This document shows, one piece after another, positions 45,199 to 53,788 of a DNA stretch of 64,000 nt (positions within the stretch are counted from its first letter, which is position 1; each line of letters starts with the position of its first letter). Origin of the DNA: Allobacillus halotolerans (lineage in GTDB: Bacteria > Bacillota > Bacilli > Bacillales > Alkalibacillaceae); assembly GCF_028743495.1 (NCBI RefSeq), contig NZ_CP117968.1. The stretch is one strand, 5' to 3'. Below the pieces are notes generated by a model that worked only from the letters and a program-made list of their open reading frames with translations, was not told where the DNA came from and made no database searches. Made by a program: the position numbers and the translations under genes.

Positions 45199-45230
45199 CA
45201 AAAATCCTCCGAAAATCTGGAGGATTTTTT
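45199..45230 (-). terminator. Terminator behind galU copy 2
   Basis: AAAATCCTCC / GGAGGATTTT stem with T-run on the minus strand. It isolates the LCP-galU pair from the operon that follows. Confidence 0.85.
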
Positions 45231-45232
45231 GA

Positions 45233-46102
45233 TCACGATTTATCAACCAACTCTTTTAAAAACGGCAATAAATCTTTTCTGATATCTTCTCTTTCCAAAG
45301 ACATTTCAATCAGCGTGCGAATATAACCGGAGATTTCACCGACATCATAACGTTTACCTTGAAAGTCATAGGCAAAAACGGATTCGGATTCATTGAGGCG
45401 TTGAATGGCATCCGTCAATTGAATTTCATTCCCGGCGCCTAGCTCTTGATCTCCTAATAAGTCCATAATCGCAGGTGTCAGAACATATCTACCCATGATT
45501 GCTAGGTTGGATGGCTCTTCGCCTAATGCTGGTTTCTCGATAAAGTTTTTTACTTTATAAAGTCTTCCGTCCTTTTCGGATGGATCGATAATTCCATATC
45601 GGTCGGTCTCTCCATCCGGTACAGTCTGTACACCGATTACAGATCGTTGCTTTTCATCGAATTGGTCAATCAGTTGCTTTAGTCCAGGTGTTTCAGCTTG
45701 AACGATATCATCACCTAACAGAACAGCAAAAGGTTCATTACCAATGAACTTTCGTGCACTCCATACGGCATGTCCAAGTCCTTTTGGTTCCTTTTGACGA
45801 ATATAATGGATATCAACGTTCGATGACTTTTTAACCTTTTCTAATAAATCGAACTTCCCTTTTTTCTCTAGCGTTTGTTCCAATTCTAACGAATGATCGA
45901 AATGGTCTTCGATCGCCCGCTTTCCTTTACCTGTGACAATAATGATATCTTCTATTCCGGATGCTATTGCTTCTTCTACAATATATTGAATCGTAGGCTT
46001 ATCAATAATAGGTAACATTTCTTTCGGTAATGCTTTTGTTACCGGTAAGAAGCGAGTTCCTAAACCTGCTGCAGGTATGATTGCTTTTTTAATCTTTTGC
46101 AT
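45233..46102 (-). CDS. galU: UTP-glucose-1-phosphate uridylyltransferase, copy 2
   Basis: 289 residues with the same signature set as the copy at 3173-4054 ([38 protein letters not shown]). Identity is high in the first 75 residues and around the active site. It is cotranscribed with an LCP ligase gene and lies directly in front of the glycan-peptide operon, so it is the obvious UDP-glucose source for that system. GAGGG precedes the ATG. Confidence 0.93.
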   Translation of the reverse strand: MQKIKKAIIPAAGLGTRFLPVTKALPKEMLPIIDKPTIQYIVEEAIASGIEDIIIVTGKGKRAIEDHFDHSLELEQTLEKKGKFDLLEKVKKSSNVDIHYIRQKEPKGLGHAVWSARKFIGNEPFAVLLGDDIVQAETPGLKQLIDQFDEKQRSVIGVQTVPDGETDRYGIIDPSEKDGRLYKVKNFIEKPALGEEPSNLAIMGRYVLTPAIMDLLGDQELGAGNEIQLTDAIQRLNESESVFAYDFQGKRYDVGEISGYIRTLIEMSLEREDIRKDLLPFLKELVDKS

Positions 46103-46126
46103 GATTAACCCTCATTTCAACCGTTT

Positions 46127-47068
46127 TTACTTTTGTTTTTCATGTTCATCCACCAATTGTTGCAGTCTCACTTTCTCTTCATCCGAAACCACATAATACC
46201 AGATACCATTCATTCTCGAGCCGCTTCCCTTTACATCTTCACGGACTGTCTCTGAACGTGTTCCCCGATAGTCCATGAATAATTTACGCATTTCTTCCAT
46301 TTGTAAATTCGTTTCTACGTTTGATCCTAATGCATCTAAAATGTTTTGTACTTTCGTAAATGACCCGAAGCTCATTCCTTTATCGATCATCGCGTCGATA
46401 ATTTGTTGTTGACGATCATTTCTACCTAGGTCACCTTTAGGGTCTTGTTTTCTCATACGAGAATAAGCTAATGCTTCAGTTCCATTCAAATGTAGTTCGC
46501 CTGTTTCGAATGTTTTTCCGCTTTGGGTAAATTGACGATTGTTCTGAACAGTCACGCCGCCAAGTGCATCGACGCCATCTTTAAGACCTTCCATATTCAC
46601 TTTGCCGTAAAAGTGTATCGTCGTATCTAAAAAGTCCTCGACTGTTTGAACAGAAAGCTCTGAGTTACCGAATGCATAGGCGTGGTTGATTTTATCCATA
46701 CCTCTGCCTGGAATGTTGACATACGTATCACGTGGGATACTGAGCATCAGCATTTTATTCGTATCCGGATTTAAGGATAGGAAAATCATTGTGTCTGACC
46801 GACCTTTATCGCCACTCCGTTCATCGACACCTAACAACAATGCGTTAATTGTATCTCGATCTTTGAAGCGTTGTTCAATTTCTTCTTTCTTTTCTTGGTC
46901 TGAATCGAGTGGTTGATACATCTCTGAGACGGCGTTGTCTACTTGTTTATATAAATAGGCAAAGTAGATGATGCCTGCTAACAGCAATACTCCCAGCACA
47001 ATTAAAACAATTTTTAAGCCTTTTTTGTTTCCTTTTTTTTGGTTGCGTTTACCTTTTCTCGTTTCCAT
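46127..47068 (-). CDS. LCP-family wall-polymer ligase, second copy
   Basis: 313 residues: basic N-terminus, one membrane helix (about 19-41), LCP domain (about 75-250) with DKGRSDTMIFLSLNP, LSIPRDTYVNIPG, KINHAYAFGNSE and YSRMRKQDPKGDLGRNDRQQ. All Arg/Asp ligands are present. Expected to attach an undecaprenyl-linked polymer to peptidoglycan outside the membrane. Position upstream of galU and of the export operon suggests it handles that polymer. AGAGAGGAT precedes the ATG. Confidence 0.92.
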   Translation of the reverse strand: METRKGKRNQKKGNKKGLKIVLIVLGVLLLAGIIYFAYLYKQVDNAVSEMYQPLDSDQEKKEEIEQRFKDRDTINALLLGVDERSGDKGRSDTMIFLSLNPDTNKMLMLSIPRDTYVNIPGRGMDKINHAYAFGNSELSVQTVEDFLDTTIHFYGKVNMEGLKDGVDALGGVTVQNNRQFTQSGKTFETGELHLNGTEALAYSRMRKQDPKGDLGRNDRQQQIIDAMIDKGMSFGSFTKVQNILDALGSNVETNLQMEEMRKLFMDYRGTRSETVREDVKGSGSRMNGIWYYVVSDEEKVRLQQLVDEHEKQK

Positions 47069-47118
47069 TTATTCGATCCTCTCTATTAGTTCTTTAAAAA
47101 TCGTCTTTATTAAAGTCC

Positions 47119-47264
47119 GTTGTTGATATTGTGATCCGCTATCGGTGGGCGCTTTCCGCGGGCACGGCTCGAGCCTCCTCGGAAGAAAGGCACTTCCTGC
47201 GGTGTCTCGAGACTCGTGCTATTCCCGCAGGAGTCGCCACCTTAGCTTCTCACAATTCAACAAC
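47119..47264. repeat. Large imperfect palindromic intergenic element
   Basis: About 146 bp that fold back on themselves: GTTG-TATTGTGA-GCTA-GGTGG at the left answers CCACC-TAGC-TCACAATTCAAC at the right, with GCGGGCACGG / GTGCTATTCCCGC further in. It is far more GC-rich than the flanks. Similar GGTGGGCGCTTTCCGCGGGC elements are scattered in several Bacillaceae genomes as far as I recall. It lies in the spacer behind the small gene below and before the LCP gene. Confidence 0.7.
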
Positions 47265-47308
47265 TCAGTGTATATCATTCGAAAGTCAACAATAAACCTT
47301 AACAGATT

Positions 47309-47449
47309 CTAAAAATTAAACAAGTCGCTCCAGTCAAAGTATTTTCTGAATAGGTCTGCGTCTGTTTGTGTGAAATATAGATAAGTAATTACGATTCCGA
47401 ATACTATGTAAATCAAGCAGCCTAGTTGTAGTTTCTTTTTACTGTCCAT
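47309..47449 (-). CDS. Small single-helix membrane protein, 46 aa
   Basis: ATG at 47447-47449 with AAGGAA about eight to ten bases upstream, stop TAG at 47309-47311. The product begins MDSKKKLQLGCLIYIVFG, has one strong membrane helix (about 9-27) and an aromatic/acidic tail ending FDWSDLFNF. Unknown function. Charge layout (Lys-rich inside, Asp/Phe-rich outside) supports a real membrane protein. It could be cotranscribed with the LCP gene through the palindromic element. Confidence 0.55.
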   Translation of the reverse strand: MDSKKKLQLGCLIYIVFGIVITYLYFTQTDADLFRKYFDWSDLFNF

Positions 47450-47587
47450 CACTTCACTTCCTTGCTTCCCTTCATTTTACCTGGATTAGTGATTTTTGTC
47501 ACCAGTTTGGTTATTTTGTTGCATTGTGATTTTGTTTGTTTCTTGGTTCAATGAGTGAGGGAATTCGTTTGGAGGCAAGGAAACACC

Positions 47588-48784
47588 ATGAAAAAAATCA
47601 CTCTATTATTATTGACGTTTATTCTTCTAGTAAGTTGCAGTGAAATGGATGCAAAGGAAAAAGATGTCGAAGAAGGGCCGAATGAAGCGCTTGAAATTGA
47701 GCAAGCAGAAGAAATCAATCAGGATGTTGAAGAAGTAAGCAACTCCGAAAAAGCTTTAGCAGGGAATTTAACCGTCCACTTTATCGATGTTGGCCAAGGC
47801 GATGCGACATTGCTTCGTGCGACGGAGGATGAAGAAACTTACAATCTATTAATCGATGCCGGTGATTGGACAGGGGATGAAGTCGTCCCTTACTTGCACT
47901 CTCAGTCTGTTGAGTCATTGGATGTTGTCATAGGAACTCATATCCATGCGGATCATATCGGCCAATTAGATGAAATAATTCAAGAATTTCCGGTTGAGGA
48001 AGTATGGATGACGGGTAATGTACATACGACCGGTGCATTTGAAGATGTGTTGGCAGCCATCGAACAGTCTGATGCATCTTATGTTGAGCCGCGTTCTGGC
48101 GATGAGTTTGAAATCGGGCCGTTCTTGGTGGAAGTCTACCACCCGACTGAACTGTCTGGCGATTTTAATGATGACTCGATTTCAACGCGAGTGACTTATG
48201 GAGACGTGAGCTTTTTATTTACTGGCGATGCTGAAGCTAGTGCTGAAGAAGAAATGCTAGCGAGTGGATTGGATTTGAAAGCAGATATTTTCCAGCTTGG
48301 ACATCATGGATCTAGCACTTCCAACACACCGGATTTTGTTCAAGCGGTTAACCCGGAAATTGCCATCTATTCGGCTGGTCTAGACAATGATTACGGTCAC
48401 CCGCACCATGAGACGGTTGAACTGATGCGGAAATTGGGAATTGACTTGTATGGGACCGATGCGCACGGCACGATTGTCATTGAGTCAGATGGTAAAGATT
48501 TTTCGGTTCAAACGGAGAATGAAGCCACCGTTGAGAAAGAAAAGCCTGGTTTTCTGAAAGATGTAAAAGAGGAACCTGCAAACCCACATGACTCGTGCAT
48601 CGATATTAATTCAGCTAGCTTAGAAGATTTGTATGATATTGTTCACATTGATGAAGTACGTGCAGAGGAATTGATCGAGCTACGACCACACCATTCATTG
48701 AATGGCTTGAAACGAATTTATGGAATCGGTGAGGGCCGGGTGGCTGATATTAAAGAAGAAGGAATAGCTTGTGTGAAAGAATGA
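47588..48784 (+). CDS. Lipoprotein MBL-fold hydrolase with C-terminal helix-hairpin-helix
   Basis: 398 residues. Lipoprotein signal with lipobox LVSC (Cys17), an acidic linker, then a ComEC-like metallo-beta-lactamase domain (about 65-320): FIDVGQGDATLL, THIHADHIGQ (HxHxDH metal motif), FTGDAEASAEEEML, LGHHGSSTSNT. The C-terminal 60 residues (CIDINSASLEDLYDIVHID ... IYGIGEGRVADIKEEG) form a ComEA-like helix-hairpin-helix DNA-binding pair. It may be an extracellular nuclease or DNA-processing protein. A longer frame from 47555 exists, but only the ATG at 47588 gives the lipoprotein signal and AAGGAA spacing. Confidence 0.88.
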   Translation: MKKITLLLLTFILLVSCSEMDAKEKDVEEGPNEALEIEQAEEINQDVEEVSNSEKALAGNLTVHFIDVGQGDATLLRATEDEETYNLLIDAGDWTGDEVVPYLHSQSVESLDVVIGTHIHADHIGQLDEIIQEFPVEEVWMTGNVHTTGAFEDVLAAIEQSDASYVEPRSGDEFEIGPFLVEVYHPTELSGDFNDDSISTRVTYGDVSFLFTGDAEASAEEEMLASGLDLKADIFQLGHHGSSTSNTPDFVQAVNPEIAIYSAGLDNDYGHPHHETVELMRKLGIDLYGTDAHGTIVIESDGKDFSVQTENEATVEKEKPGFLKDVKEEPANPHDSCIDINSASLEDLYDIVHIDEVRAEELIELRPHHSLNGLKRIYGIGEGRVADIKEEGIACVKE

Positions 48785-48808
48785 TTGTACAGCTAAGGAG
48801 GTCATCGA

Positions 48809-49066
48809 ATGAGTAAATATGAAGGGGTACTTGACCGTATTGAAGATGGACAGGCGGTTATTTTAGTGGAGGATGATAAAAAGGATTTTCTTTTGCCTGC
48901 TAACCGTTTACCGGACTCAGTTCAAACCGGTAGTCAGGTTGAAGTGACCATTGAGAATGGTGAAGTCAGTGACATAATGCTTATTGATACCAACGCTGAT
49001 CGAAAAACGTCTTTAGAGAATCGGTTGAGTAAATTGCGCAGTGAGCGTAATGATCAGAATAAATAA
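48809..49066 (+). CDS. DUF3006 small protein
   Basis: 85 residues, acidic, beginning MSKYEGVLDRIEDGQAVILVEDD and continuing with LLPANRLPDSVQTGSQVEVTIENGEV. This is the DUF3006 pattern, a small OB-like beta barrel often encoded behind extracellular ComEC-like MBL proteins. Here it follows the MBL-HHH gene by 24 bp with AAGGAGG ahead of the ATG. Function unknown. Confidence 0.85.
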   Translation: MSKYEGVLDRIEDGQAVILVEDDKKDFLLPANRLPDSVQTGSQVEVTIENGEVSDIMLIDTNADRKTSLENRLSKLRSERNDQNK

Positions 49067-49081
49067 TATTTCTTAAATTAG

Positions 49082-49130
49082 AAAAGCAGCGTAAGCCTTC
49101 CATTTTATCTGGTGCTTACGCTGCTTTTTT
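49082..49130. terminator. Strong bidirectional terminator
   Basis: AAAAGCAGCGTAAGC / GCTTACGCTGCTTTT stem, T-run at 49125-49130, shared by the DUF3006 gene and the convergent chemoreceptor gene. Confidence 0.9.
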
Positions 49131-49131
49131 G

Positions 49132-51123
49132 TTACACCTTAAACCGCTTCACCTGCTCCGTCAGTTCCTCACTGAGTTTCGCCAGTTCTTCAGATGCTCG
49201 TGAAATTTCTTCCATGGAGCTTGAAGACTGCTGGGCTGAAGCTGCTGTTTGTTCAATGCCTGCTGCGGATTCTTCGGAGACAGCGGCTATTTCTTGGATG
49301 GATGCATTCATGTCGTCGGTGTTCGAGTTCATCGTTCTAATGTTATCGGACACGTTTTGAATGCGTCTGGTCATTTCTTGGATCGATGTTTCGATTTGTT
49401 CGAACGTTTCGCCGGTTTGTTCGATTTGTTTACGGCCTTTTTCGACTTCGGTATAGCCGCTTCTAAGTGATTCGGCGACGTTTGTTGATTCCGTTTGGAC
49501 GTTGTTGACGATGCCTGTGATGCTTGTGACGGATGAGCCGACTTGTTCAGCAAGTTTTCGGACTTCATCTGCGACAACCGCGAAGCCTTTCCCGTGTTCA
49601 CCAGCTCGTGCTGCTTCAATAGCTGCGTTCAATGCCAATAGGTTGGTTTGATCCGCAATATCTTGAATGACGGCGACGAGTTCAGAGATTTGCTCGGTTT
49701 GGTCGTTTAGTCCGCCCATTTTTTCAACTGCTGTTTGAACGACTTTGTCGATGTTTTCCATTTGGGTGACGGATTGTTTCATCAAGTCTGCGCCATTGGT
49801 GGTCATTTCCAGTACTTGCTCGGATGATTCATATGCTTCTTTACTGTTTTCGTTGGCATCCCGCATCCGTTCCGTAAATGATTCCATCGATGTCGAGAGG
49901 TTCCCCGCACTGCTCGCTTGTGTTTCGCCACCTGATGCGAGTTCTTCCATGGTCGCTGCGATTTGCTCGGATCCTTCTTTTACTTCGCCGGCGGACTGGG
50001 TCATTTCTTCACTTTGTCCAGTTAAATTTTCGGAGGCGTGTTGGACTTGGCCGATCAGCGTTTTCAAGTTTTGTTGCATTTCTTTGACGCCGGCTGATAG
50101 CTGCCCAATTTCATCTTTGGATTGGGCTTCTACATCAACGGTTAAGTCACCTTGACTCATTGAACGAACATTTTCAGTCAAATTTTTCAGTGGCACGGTC
50201 ATTTGTCTCGTGACAAACAAGATGACGGCGATACTAATGGCAATTGCAATGCCCATAACAACAAGGGTTGTTTTCCAAATACCGCTTGCCGCTTCATCAT
50301 ATTCCGATGTATACATCGTGCCGACAATTTTCCATCCAGTTTTTTCACTCGTAGCAAACATCATTTCCTTTGAATCGCCATCATGCATATAACTTTCGTG
50401 TCCGTTCTCGGTAGATGCAATTGTGTCTTTCCATGGTTCTGTGATTGGCGTGCCCGTTTCTTCTGTTGGGTGAGATAAATAGCGGTTATTTTGATCGATT
50501 AAAATGACATATCCTTCTTCACCGATTTCCATCGTATTTGCTAAAGTTTCGAGCTCTTCTAATTCCACATCGATACCGACAACGCCGGATTGGTCATTCG
50601 TCGACTGAGCGACCGTCACGACCATTTCCTCCGTATCAGCATCTTGGTAAGGTGCAGTGACGATGACTTCTCCAGCTGACTCCATCGCTTTTTTGTACCA
50701 GTCGCGTTCAGTTGGGTCATAGCTCGAATCATTCATCGTTGGCTGGGAATACATCTCCCCTGCATCCGTTCCGACGTATACGGATGCTGTATCGCTATTC
50801 GTCAAATAATATTGCGATAACATATCATCCATCTGATCTGGTTTATTGTAAGTGAACCGGTTAATGACCGTCGCTAAATAGTTGAGTGTTTCAGCTTTCT
50901 GGTTAATTAATTGGTTGATTTCATCGTCAATCACTTGAATGTTTGTCGACGCAGCATTCATCACTTGGTCGGAAATTTCTTCTTTAGCGGCATCGTAGGA
51001 AACAATTCCAATCAATAATGAAGGAACAATCAAGATAATTAAAAAGGTAGATAGTAGTTTTGTTCGAATGCTCCAGTCTTTGAATCGCTTGAACCGTTTT
51101 TGTTTCGTTTGTTTTTTCTTCAT
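49132..51123 (-). CDS. Methyl-accepting chemotaxis protein with dCache sensor
   Basis: 663 residues: N-terminal membrane helix (about 24-45), extracellular double-Cache sensor (about 50-280; motifs [24 protein letters not shown] and [11 protein letters not shown]), second helix (about 285-305), HAMP (about 306-358) and a long cytoplasmic signalling coiled coil with the hairpin tip [35 protein letters not shown]. Typical of the B. subtilis McpA/TlpB group sensing amino acids or related small molecules. Cotranscribed with cheX, 24 bp upstream. AAAGGAAAT precedes the ATG. Confidence 0.94.
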   Translation of the reverse strand: MKKKQTKQKRFKRFKDWSIRTKLLSTFLIILIVPSLLIGIVSYDAAKEEISDQVMNAASTNIQVIDDEINQLINQKAETLNYLATVINRFTYNKPDQMDDMLSQYYLTNSDTASVYVGTDAGEMYSQPTMNDSSYDPTERDWYKKAMESAGEVIVTAPYQDADTEEMVVTVAQSTNDQSGVVGIDVELEELETLANTMEIGEEGYVILIDQNNRYLSHPTEETGTPITEPWKDTIASTENGHESYMHDGDSKEMMFATSEKTGWKIVGTMYTSEYDEAASGIWKTTLVVMGIAIAISIAVILFVTRQMTVPLKNLTENVRSMSQGDLTVDVEAQSKDEIGQLSAGVKEMQQNLKTLIGQVQHASENLTGQSEEMTQSAGEVKEGSEQIAATMEELASGGETQASSAGNLSTSMESFTERMRDANENSKEAYESSEQVLEMTTNGADLMKQSVTQMENIDKVVQTAVEKMGGLNDQTEQISELVAVIQDIADQTNLLALNAAIEAARAGEHGKGFAVVADEVRKLAEQVGSSVTSITGIVNNVQTESTNVAESLRSGYTEVEKGRKQIEQTGETFEQIETSIQEMTRRIQNVSDNIRTMNSNTDDMNASIQEIAAVSEESAAGIEQTAASAQQSSSSMEEISRASEELAKLSEELTEQVKRFKV

Positions 51124-51147
51124 GTTGGATTTCCTTTCTGTCTATGA

Positions 51148-51612
51148 TTATTGGTCAAGTAGTAAATAGATGGTGAGTTCATTGGTTGATTCGATGGTGA
51201 ATGGAATTGAAAGCGATCGTTTGAAGCCGGTCATGCGCATATCTCCTTCAATAAGTGTCGGTGAAGTGATATCAATGGAGACACTTTGCTCACTGACGAT
51301 CGTTGCGAGTCCACCAGCGATCATATTGCCAAACTCTCCGCAAAATGAGTTCAGCATTTCTCCGCTAAGCTCCATGCCGAACATGGATTTGCCGATGACA
51401 CCAAAAGCGGTATGGTCACCGGAAAATAGCAGTTGGCCTTTTACGTGGCCGGTAATGCCGATTAACACGCCGAATTGTGTATGTAGTTCCTTTGTGTCCG
51501 CGCTTGGTTTCCCCATTTGAACGGGAATCGGGATCGTTTGTTGAATCGATTGAATCGTTCCGTTCAGCAGTGTAGTTATGTTTTTGCTGCTGTTTTCATA
51601 AGTTGTCGTCAT
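51148..51612 (-). CDS. cheX: Chemotaxis phosphatase CheX-like
   Basis: 154 residues. The catalytic E-x2-N motif of CheC/CheX phosphatases is visible in FCGEFGNMIAGG; the flanking GQLLFSGDHTAFGVIGKSMFG and the C-terminal IPFTIESTNELTIYLLLDQ match CheX. It removes phosphate from CheY in the cytosol. Only one E-x2-N motif is present, as in CheX. The ATG at 51610-51612 with AGAGGG six bases ahead was chosen over an upstream TTG. Confidence 0.85.
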   Translation of the reverse strand: MTTTYENSSKNITTLLNGTIQSIQQTIPIPVQMGKPSADTKELHTQFGVLIGITGHVKGQLLFSGDHTAFGVIGKSMFGMELSGEMLNSFCGEFGNMIAGGLATIVSEQSVSIDITSPTLIEGDMRMTGFKRSLSIPFTIESTNELTIYLLLDQ

Positions 51613-51758
51613 AAGGTACCCTCTCAATTTTTATGTAGTTTTCTTTCTCTACGCCCTCGATTAATGGCAACGTTATTTATATCGGATGATTTGATGATTT
51701 GTTGATGGTTTTGTTGGATAATGTTGAGCTTTCGACAAATTCCGCAGTGTTGGTGGCT

Positions 51759-52226
51759 GATGTCGGGTGGCTTCATGCGTTTATCGAGCGGTTTCGCGCG
51801 TTTGTCGAGCGGTTACACGCGCTTGTCGAGCGGCTCCGCACGCTTGTCGAGCGGTTCCGCGCGCTTGTCGAGCGGTTCCGTGCGCTTGTCGAGCGGTTCC
51901 GTGCGCTTGTCGAGCGGTTCCGCTCTTTTGTCGAGCGGTTACGTGCGCTTGTCGAGCGGTTCGGCGCACGCGTCGAGCGGTTGCATGCGTTTGTCGGGCG
52001 GTTCGACCCCCTTTGTCGGGCGGTTCGATCCGTTTGTCGGGCGGTTGGAGCGCGTTGTCGGGCGGCTCGACCCCCTTTGTCGGGCGGTTGGAGCGCGTTG
52101 TCGGGCGGTTCGGCGCGTTTGTCGAGCGGCTGGCGCGCGTTTGTTGAGCGGCTGGCGCGCGCTTGTCGAGCGGCTCGACACCCTTTGTCGGGCGGCTCGA
52201 TCGCGTCGTCGGGCGGCTGCTCCTGT
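51759..52226. repeat. 21-bp tandem array 1 (about 22 units)
   Basis: Consensus unit CTTGTCGAGCGGTTCCGYGCG. The first eleven units keep an exact 21-bp step and the GTCGAGCGG core; the later ones carry GTCGGGCGG and have 20- or 22-bp steps. It is much richer in GC than neighbouring genes and lies between the oxidase-assembly gene terminator and cheX. All long open frames across it change frame where the step changes, so I treat it as non-coding. Confidence 0.9.
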
Positions 52227-52304
52227 TAATCGGATAATCAGCAATCAAGTCACAACGTCCAATCTCAAAATCTAGTGAAAAACCCTACTAAACATTAAAG
52301 GGTT

Positions 52305-52326
52305 CATTTTTGCCTCGGCAAAAATG
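52305..52326. repeat. Array-associated hairpin, copy 1
   Basis: A 10-base arm CATTTTTGCC, centre TC, arm GGCAAAAATG, followed by TTCTACTTA. The same element follows arrays 2 and 3. No T-run, so it is not a simple terminator. Confidence 0.75.
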
Positions 52327-52352
52327 TTCTACTTAAAATTCCGTGCCGGGAA

Positions 52353-52390
52353 AACAAAAAAACTGCACTCCCTCACCAGGAGTACAGCTT
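52353..52390 (-). terminator. Terminator of the oxidase assembly genes
   Basis: CTGCACTCC / GGAGTACAG stem with seven T on the minus strand, directly behind the stop at 52390. Confidence 0.8.
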
Positions 52391-52944
52391 TATTCATAAT
52401 CAGATGGGTCGATGATCACTAGTTGAATTAAATAGATTAGTAGCGCAATCGCGACGGTCAGGAAGCCCCAGCCAAGGGTGATTTGTTCGCTCTGCAAGTA
52501 GTTGTTGCAGAGTTGGCTGTCAGACATCAAGTAAATGAGTCCCATTAAGCCGTATTGTAGAGTGAAAAATACGAATACAGCGTTTTTCCAGAAGTCGGTT
52601 AGTTTCATCCAGCTGGCGCGTAGTGGGACACCGGCCAGGAATGCGAGACTGATGAATTTAAATAGTTCGACGGAGTACATTGTCAGTGCGTCATCCATTG
52701 CTCGCGGGATCGACCAATAGGTCATGACGAGTGTAAATAGGATGATTCCCGGGATGCCGCGTTCGTTCCATTTGGCGAAAAACTTCGGAAATTTTTCCAT
52801 GAAGAACGGTGCCATTAGGAAGCCTGATATGGCGATCAACGGCATTTGCATATGCATATGAAAAATCATAATTGATTCTAGCAAATTGGCGACAGGAGGA
52901 AGCATAAGAAATAAAAACATAATTAGCCCGATAATTGGTTGCAT
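52390..52944 (-). CDS. Polytopic membrane protein of the oxidase locus (CtaG-like role proposed)
   Basis: 184 residues, about six membrane helices with a His/Met-rich first loop (MIFHMHMQMP) and acidic end. It starts two bases after the SCO gene stop and is therefore coupled to it. Small polytopic proteins next to ba3-type oxidases with His/Met loops are usually copper or haem assembly factors. I cannot name the family with certainty (DUF1404/CtaG-like is the best guess). Confidence 0.6.
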   Translation of the reverse strand: MQPIIGLIMFLFLMLPPVANLLESIMIFHMHMQMPLIAISGFLMAPFFMEKFPKFFAKWNERGIPGIILFTLVMTYWSIPRAMDDALTMYSVELFKFISLAFLAGVPLRASWMKLTDFWKNAVFVFFTLQYGLMGLIYLMSDSQLCNNYLQSEQITLGWGFLTVAIALLIYLIQLVIIDPSDYE

Positions 52945-52946
52945 GC

Positions 52947-53570
52947 TTATACCCCCTTCTCGTTGGCTAGAATGGCATTCACTTTGTCGGCCGCTTCATC
53001 AACTTTCGTATAATCCATGACATCGGTCAGATTACCTTCACGATTCACTAAATAAAAAGCTGAGTTATGCGTATAGTGACCGTTATCATCTGGTATGACA
53101 ATGACGCCGAATTCTTCGAGTAGGCGGTCGAGTTCTTTTTGATCGGGAATTCTTGCCATGCGCCACGTTTCTCCGTCGCTTTCAAAATAACCGCGGTATG
53201 TCGACAATGTTTCTGGGTCGTCATTTTCCGGGTCGAAGCTGATGCTTAAAAATACGATATCTTCCCCAACTGCTTCTTCCGGCAGCTGTTTATAGACGTT
53301 GTACATATTCATCTCGAGTTGCGGGCAAACGCTGGTACATGCGGTATACATGAACGTAATGAACACGTGCTTGCCTTCAAATTCAGAAAACGAATAGGTG
53401 CGTTCATGGCTGTCTTCTAATGTGACTTCCGGAAATTCGGGTTGTGTTTCGATTAAGTCATTGGTCCGGGCGGTTTCTGCGGTGAATGCTTGGAAGCCGT
53501 CCGTGCCGATGAAAAACAATCCAAAGCTGAATAGCAAAACGACTGCGATGGAAATTTTCAATGGATTCAT
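52947..53570 (-). CDS. SCO1/SenC copper chaperone for cytochrome oxidase
   Basis: 207 residues: N-terminal helix (about 5-22) anchoring it to the outer face, thioredoxin fold with the copper-binding CTSVCP (CxxxC) motif and the distant His in HYTHNSAFYLV. It delivers copper to the CuA site of subunit II, encoded nearby. Start is the ATG at 53568-53570, after AGGAAGTG; the longer frame from 53636 runs into the terminator of the oxidase genes. Confidence 0.9.
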   Translation of the reverse strand: MNPLKISIAVVLLFSFGLFFIGTDGFQAFTAETARTNDLIETQPEFPEVTLEDSHERTYSFSEFEGKHVFITFMYTACTSVCPQLEMNMYNVYKQLPEEAVGEDIVFLSISFDPENDDPETLSTYRGYFESDGETWRMARIPDQKELDRLLEEFGVIVIPDDNGHYTHNSAFYLVNREGNLTDVMDYTKVDEAADKVNAILANEKGV

Positions 53571-53616
53571 TTTGTTCACTTCCTGTCTACAACCTTTTTT
53601 GGTCGAGAAGTAAATT

Positions 53617-53665
53617 AGCAAAAAGAGACCGCTCATTAAGGGGGGAGTCGGCCTCTTTTTTTAGG
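53617..53665 (-). terminator. Terminator behind cytochrome oxidase subunit I
   Basis: Minus strand AAAGAGGCCG ... CGGTCTCTTTTT. The 53666-53788 spacer holds nothing else that I can support. Confidence 0.7.
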
Positions 53666-53788
53666 GAAAACTTTTTTGGATGGATGTTTGATTTATTGTT
53701 TCATTGATCTCCCCCAGATCAATAAACCACGATTTTAGCGGTACTGATCCGTCAATCTGATGTTCGATTCTAAGTTGTCTGGATTAGC

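Noticed and set aside
47119..47264. Riboswitch or T-box leader
   Set aside because: No conserved riboswitch core or anticodon/T-box sequence; the structure is a near-symmetrical palindrome without a U-run.
51699..52275. Several 100-180 codon open frames across array 1, on both strands, with repeats such as CRAVPRA or LSSGSVR
   Set aside because: The 21-bp unit lacks stops in most frames, so long frames arise automatically. Frames break where the step changes to 20 or 22 bp, and no RBS is present.
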